Shown here piece by piece: positions 61,886 through 64,000 of a DNA stretch of 64,000 bases. The notes beneath the pieces are model-generated. The model was not told the origin of the DNA. It saw only the letters and a program-made list of their open reading frames with translations, and made no database searches. Origin of the DNA: Anseranas semipalmata (Eukaryota > Chordata > Aves > Anseriformes > Anseranatidae); assembly GCA_013399115.1 (NCBI GenBank), contig VXAA01001876.1:254689-318688 (forward strand), read 5' to 3'. How positions within the stretch are numbered: position 1 is the first letter of the stretch; every line of letters starts with the position of its first letter. Position numbers and translations under genes: made by a program.

Positions 61886-62860
61886 NNNNNNNNNNNNNNN
61901 NNNNNNNNNNNNNNNNNNNNNNNNNNNNNNNNNNNNNNNNNNNNNNNNNNNNNNNNNNNNNNNNNNNNNNNNNNNNNNNNNNNNNNNNNNNNNNNNNNNN
62001 NNNNNNNNNNNNNNNNNNNNNNNNNNNNNNNNNNNNNNNNNNNNNNNNNNNNNNNNNNNNNNNNNNNNNNNNNNNNNNNNNNNNNNNNNNNNNNNNNNNN
62101 NNNNNNNNNNNNNNNNNNNNNNNNNNNNNNNNNNNNNNNNNNNNNNNNNNNNNNNNNNNNNNNNNNNNNNNNNNNNNNNNNNNNNNNNNNNNNNNNNNNN
62201 NNNNNNNNNNNNNNNNNNNNNNNNNNNNNNNNNNNNNNNNNNNNNNNNNNNNNNNNNNNNNNNNNNNNNNNNNNNNNNNNNNNNNNNNNNNNNNNNNNNN
62301 NNNNNNNNNNNNNNNNNNNNNNNNNNNNNNNNNNNNNNNNNNNNNNNNNNNNNNNNNNNNNNNNNNNNNNNNNNNNNNNNNNNNNNNNNNNNNNNNNNNN
62401 NNNNNNNNNNNNNNNNNNNNNNNNNNNNNNNNNNNNNNNNNNNNNNNNNNNNNNNNNNNNNNNNNNNNNNNNNNNNNNNNNNNNNNNNNNNNNNNNNNNN
62501 NNNNNNNNNNNNNNNNNNNNNNNNNNNNNNNNNNNNNNNNNNNNNNNNNNNNNNNNNNNNNNNNNNNNNNNNNNNNNNNNNNNNNNNNNNNNNNNNNNNN
62601 NNNNNNNNNNNNNNNNNNNNNNNNNNNNNNNNNNNNNNNNNNNNNNNNNNNNNNNNNNNNNNNNNNNNNNNNNNNNNNNNNNNNNNNNNNNNNNNNNNNN
62701 NNNNNNNNNNNNNNNNNNNNNNNNNNNNNNNNNNNNNNNNNNNNNNNNNNNNNNNNNNNNNNNNNNNNNNNNNNNNNNNNNNNNNNNNNNNNNNNNNNNN
62801 NNNNNNNNNNNNNNNNNNNNNNNNNNNNNNNNNNNNNNNNNNNNNNNNNNNNNNNNNNNN
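61886..62860. other. Assembly gap (975 N)
   Basis: A run of unknown bases. Flanking sequence on both sides is repeated, so the gap length is probably not real sequence. Long open frames called through it are artefacts. Confidence 0.98.
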
Positions 62861-63386
62861 AAAAAAAAAAAAAAAAAGGAAAAGACATTTTCTTTCAATG
62901 GAGAGGTTTTGAAGCTGCTCTTCTAAGTTTTTACACTAGCACTGATTTATAGCTCAAGCTATTTTATCAAGACTGACTAGTAAAAGTATCATATGATCTG
63001 AGGAGGGAGTGGGGCAGAAAGAGTAAGGAAGTAATCAGGAAGATGTTATTTTATAGAGCTGCAGGCCATTGTGACAGGGAAATCTATTCAGAGGGTCATG
63101 GCACTTTAATAGGCTCCCCAGGGACATGGTCACAGCACTGAGCCTGCCGGAGTTCAAGAAGTGCTTGGACAATGCTCAGAAATATGATTTGATTTGTGGG
63201 TGGTCCTGTGTGGAGCCAGGAGTTGGACTCAATGATCCTTGTGGGTCCCCCTTGTGATTCTATGGTTCTGAAATGCAGCGAGAATGAAGTTGAAAACTGT
63301 CATCATCTCCATCTCCTACGAACTGGAGCAGACTGAACACAAGTTCCTCAGCCAAACTCAGCTGACACAGGAAGGCACAGAAGGAG
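62861..63386. other. Third, complete contig copy of the repeated block
   Basis: This copy contains everything in the two earlier copies in one piece (A17 run, unique part, CR1 3' end, and the sequence up to 'gaaggcacagaaggag'). It then continues into new sequence, so it is probably the true version. Confidence 0.85.
63055..63271 (+). mobile_element. CR1 3'-end fragment, probable true copy
   Basis: About 215 bases of a CR1 3' region in plus orientation. It carries the 'ggagttggactcaatgatcc' block and a short, decayed octamer tail ('gattctatggttctg'). It is severely 5'-truncated with no coding capacity. Confidence 0.85.
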
Positions 63387-63932
63387 CCGAATCTTTCAGG
63401 TAACACAGTGTGGCTTCTTGTGCACCACCAGGGGGGGCAGAGTTGGAAAAAGAGAAAGCCCTGACACTGTGCGAGCACTGCTTAGCGACAGCCAGAACAC
63501 TGGTGTGTTATCAGAACTGCTTAAGCTACAAATCCAAAACATAGCACCCTCTGGAAGAAAACTAAGCCCATCCCAGCCAGGCCCAGTACAGTATGTTTTC
63601 TCTTATTAATCCTTAGCAAGTGTGAGACTTCACCCTGCAGTTGGATTGTGAAGAGTGCAGCTGTACTGACTTCAAGGAAGGACCAGAGCAGCTTCTTGCT
63701 GCAGGATCAGACCCTTGGGATGTCAACATCACATAAATAACATTTCCTTAAACAGCTTTTTGTGGGCATGGCACTTCTCTCAAAAAATGATTGCCCCCAG
63801 CTAAACAAAGCAAATATTTTGAGTATTTGATAATTAAAATGATGGCTGTTACAGTTTTCCCACATTTCCATCTTCCTCTTACAAAGAAATGCAGCCCTTC
63901 CATGAAACAAAAACCACACGTGGGCAGTAAAC
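63272..63932. other. Unique sequence, no feature seen
   Basis: No gene or repeat is recognised. Confidence 0.5.
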
Positions 63933-63955
63933 TTTTTTTTTTTTTTTTTTTTTTT
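63933..63955. repeat. Poly-T run (T23)
   Basis: The longest perfect homopolymer in the window. Confidence 0.9.
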
Positions 63956-64000
63956 AAGGTGGGAAAGAACTCGGGGGATTTGAAAGAAGCAAGCAAAGTG

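Noticed and set aside
61759..62952. Long frames of 343-389 codons on both strands
   Set aside because: They are almost entirely the N gap read as unknown residues.
1..64000. CRISPR arrays, bacterial operons, tRNA or rRNA genes
   Set aside because: No regularly spaced repeats, Shine-Dalgarno-led gene strings or tRNA box A/B pairs were seen; the sequence is animal nuclear DNA.

Overview
This window looks like an avian (bird) nuclear chromosome segment with no recognisable protein-coding gene. It carries several 5'-truncated CR1 LINE copies of different ages, two long-terminal-repeat (LTR) copies of types I recall as widespread in non-galliform birds, and much older CR1- or SINE-like relics of the kind shared with turtles and crocodiles. 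There are many A- and T-rich microsatellites, and no Alu- or L1-like sequence. Most open frames are short and coincide with repeats or look like chance. Two single-n positions (54696 and 61504) and a 975-base N run (61886-62860) show a draft assembly.

Layout. 1-14.5 kb is mostly unique sequence with microsatellites, an old minus-strand CR1 relic near 5.6-6.0 kb and an old SINE/CR1-tail relic near 7.0 kb. 14539-15610 is a complete plus-strand solo LTR flanked by a perfect 5-base target duplication. 15.6-38.3 kb is unique sequence, AT-rich in places, with some blocks that resemble conserved non-coding DNA and a few relics (27.9 kb, 31.6 kb). 38.3-39.2 kb is a plus-strand CR1. 46.9-47.5 kb is a minus-strand CR1, next to an unexplained open stretch at 47.56-47.89 kb. 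49.35-49.46 kb is another old relic. 51.3-52.5 kb is the longest CR1 (minus strand), with readable reverse-transcriptase motifs but broken frames. 54241-54697 is a second solo LTR whose 3' part is missing at a single n. 59.1-59.2 kb holds the only exon-shaped open segment outside repeats. 61.1-63.4 kb holds the same short CR1 3' end written three times, almost certainly by failed contig merging.

There is no operon, gene cluster or multi-gene system here. The region reads as a gene desert or the inside of a very large intron. No viral gene (gag, pol or env) is present, only LTRs. I found no convincing undescribed system. The most useful observations are the assembly artefacts, the hidden 3' end of the second LTR, the candidate 120-base exon and the unexplained segment beside the 47 kb CR1. 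Family names rest on my memory of avian repeats and were not checked against a database.
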